Below are positions 15,372-15,397 of a stretch of 15,397 nt of DNA, one piece after another. The stretch comes from Chrysochromulina parva (lineage: Eukaryota > Haptophyta > Prymnesiales > Chrysochromulinaceae). The stretch lies in NCBI GenBank assembly GCA_002887195.1, contig PJAB01001324.1:1-15397 (forward strand). The letters run 5' to 3'. A program made the translations under genes and the position numbers. How positions within the stretch are numbered: position 1 is the first letter of the stretch; each line of letters starts with the position of its first letter. The notes below the pieces were generated by a model that was not told the origin of the DNA, did not search any database, and worked only from the letters and a program-made list of their open reading frames with translations.

Positions 15372-15391
15372 TTTTTAGCGTGCGCTAAAAA
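15372..15391. repeat. Palindrome TTTTTAGCG-TG-CGCTAAAAA
   Basis: Nine-bp arms flank a 2-nt centre. The following AAAACTCAAC (15388-15397) repeats the sequence at 15350-15359, so a third arm of the same element begins at the window edge. Confidence 0.65.
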
Positions 15392-15397
15392 CTCAAC

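Overview
The window is nuclear DNA from a GC-rich unicellular eukaryote. Two genes need GT-AG spliceosomal introns to give a collinear product. Initiator ATGs lack Shine-Dalgarno sites, the proteins carry eukaryotic low-complexity tracts, and the families are eukaryotic (Fanconi anaemia protein FANCA, FKBP, algal-type prolyl 4-hydroxylase, an endocytic-adaptor-like tail). A microalga such as a haptophyte or similar protist fits best, but nothing here fixes the lineage. High GC makes the antisense frames of real genes largely free of stops, so many long open frames are shadows.

Layout. 216-2090 (+): coiled-coil protein ending in a DUF2135/YfaP-like beta domain. 2545-4431 (+): long helical, BAR-like protein with a proline-rich tail carrying DPF/NPF repeats and two SLIAFS motifs, probably in clathrin or endocytic traffic. 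5064-6469 (+): L-rhamnonate dehydratase (enolase superfamily), two exons with a 95-nt intron, all catalytic residues present. 7701-8405 (-): FKBP-type prolyl isomerase with an N-terminal domain like that of elongation factor Ts. 8601-11948 (+): a FANCA homologue, divergent from the FKBP gene across 195 bp. 13286-15087 (-): prolyl 4-hydroxylase, two exons with a 218-nt intron and an extra C-terminal module. The right edge (15315-15397) holds dense inverted repeats that probably belong to a repeat element running out of the window.

The six genes do not form an obvious pathway or cluster. They cover DNA crosslink repair (FANCA), sugar-acid catabolism (rhamnonate), hydroxyproline formation, protein folding and membrane traffic. 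The FKBP/FANCA pair sharing a short divergent promoter is the only arrangement that suggests co-regulation. The most notable contents are the FANCA homologue, the EF-Ts-type-domain/FKBP fusion, the bacterial-type DUF2135-like domain on a eukaryotic coiled coil, and the spliced rhamnonate dehydratase. No tRNA, rRNA, CRISPR array or recognisable transposase was seen.
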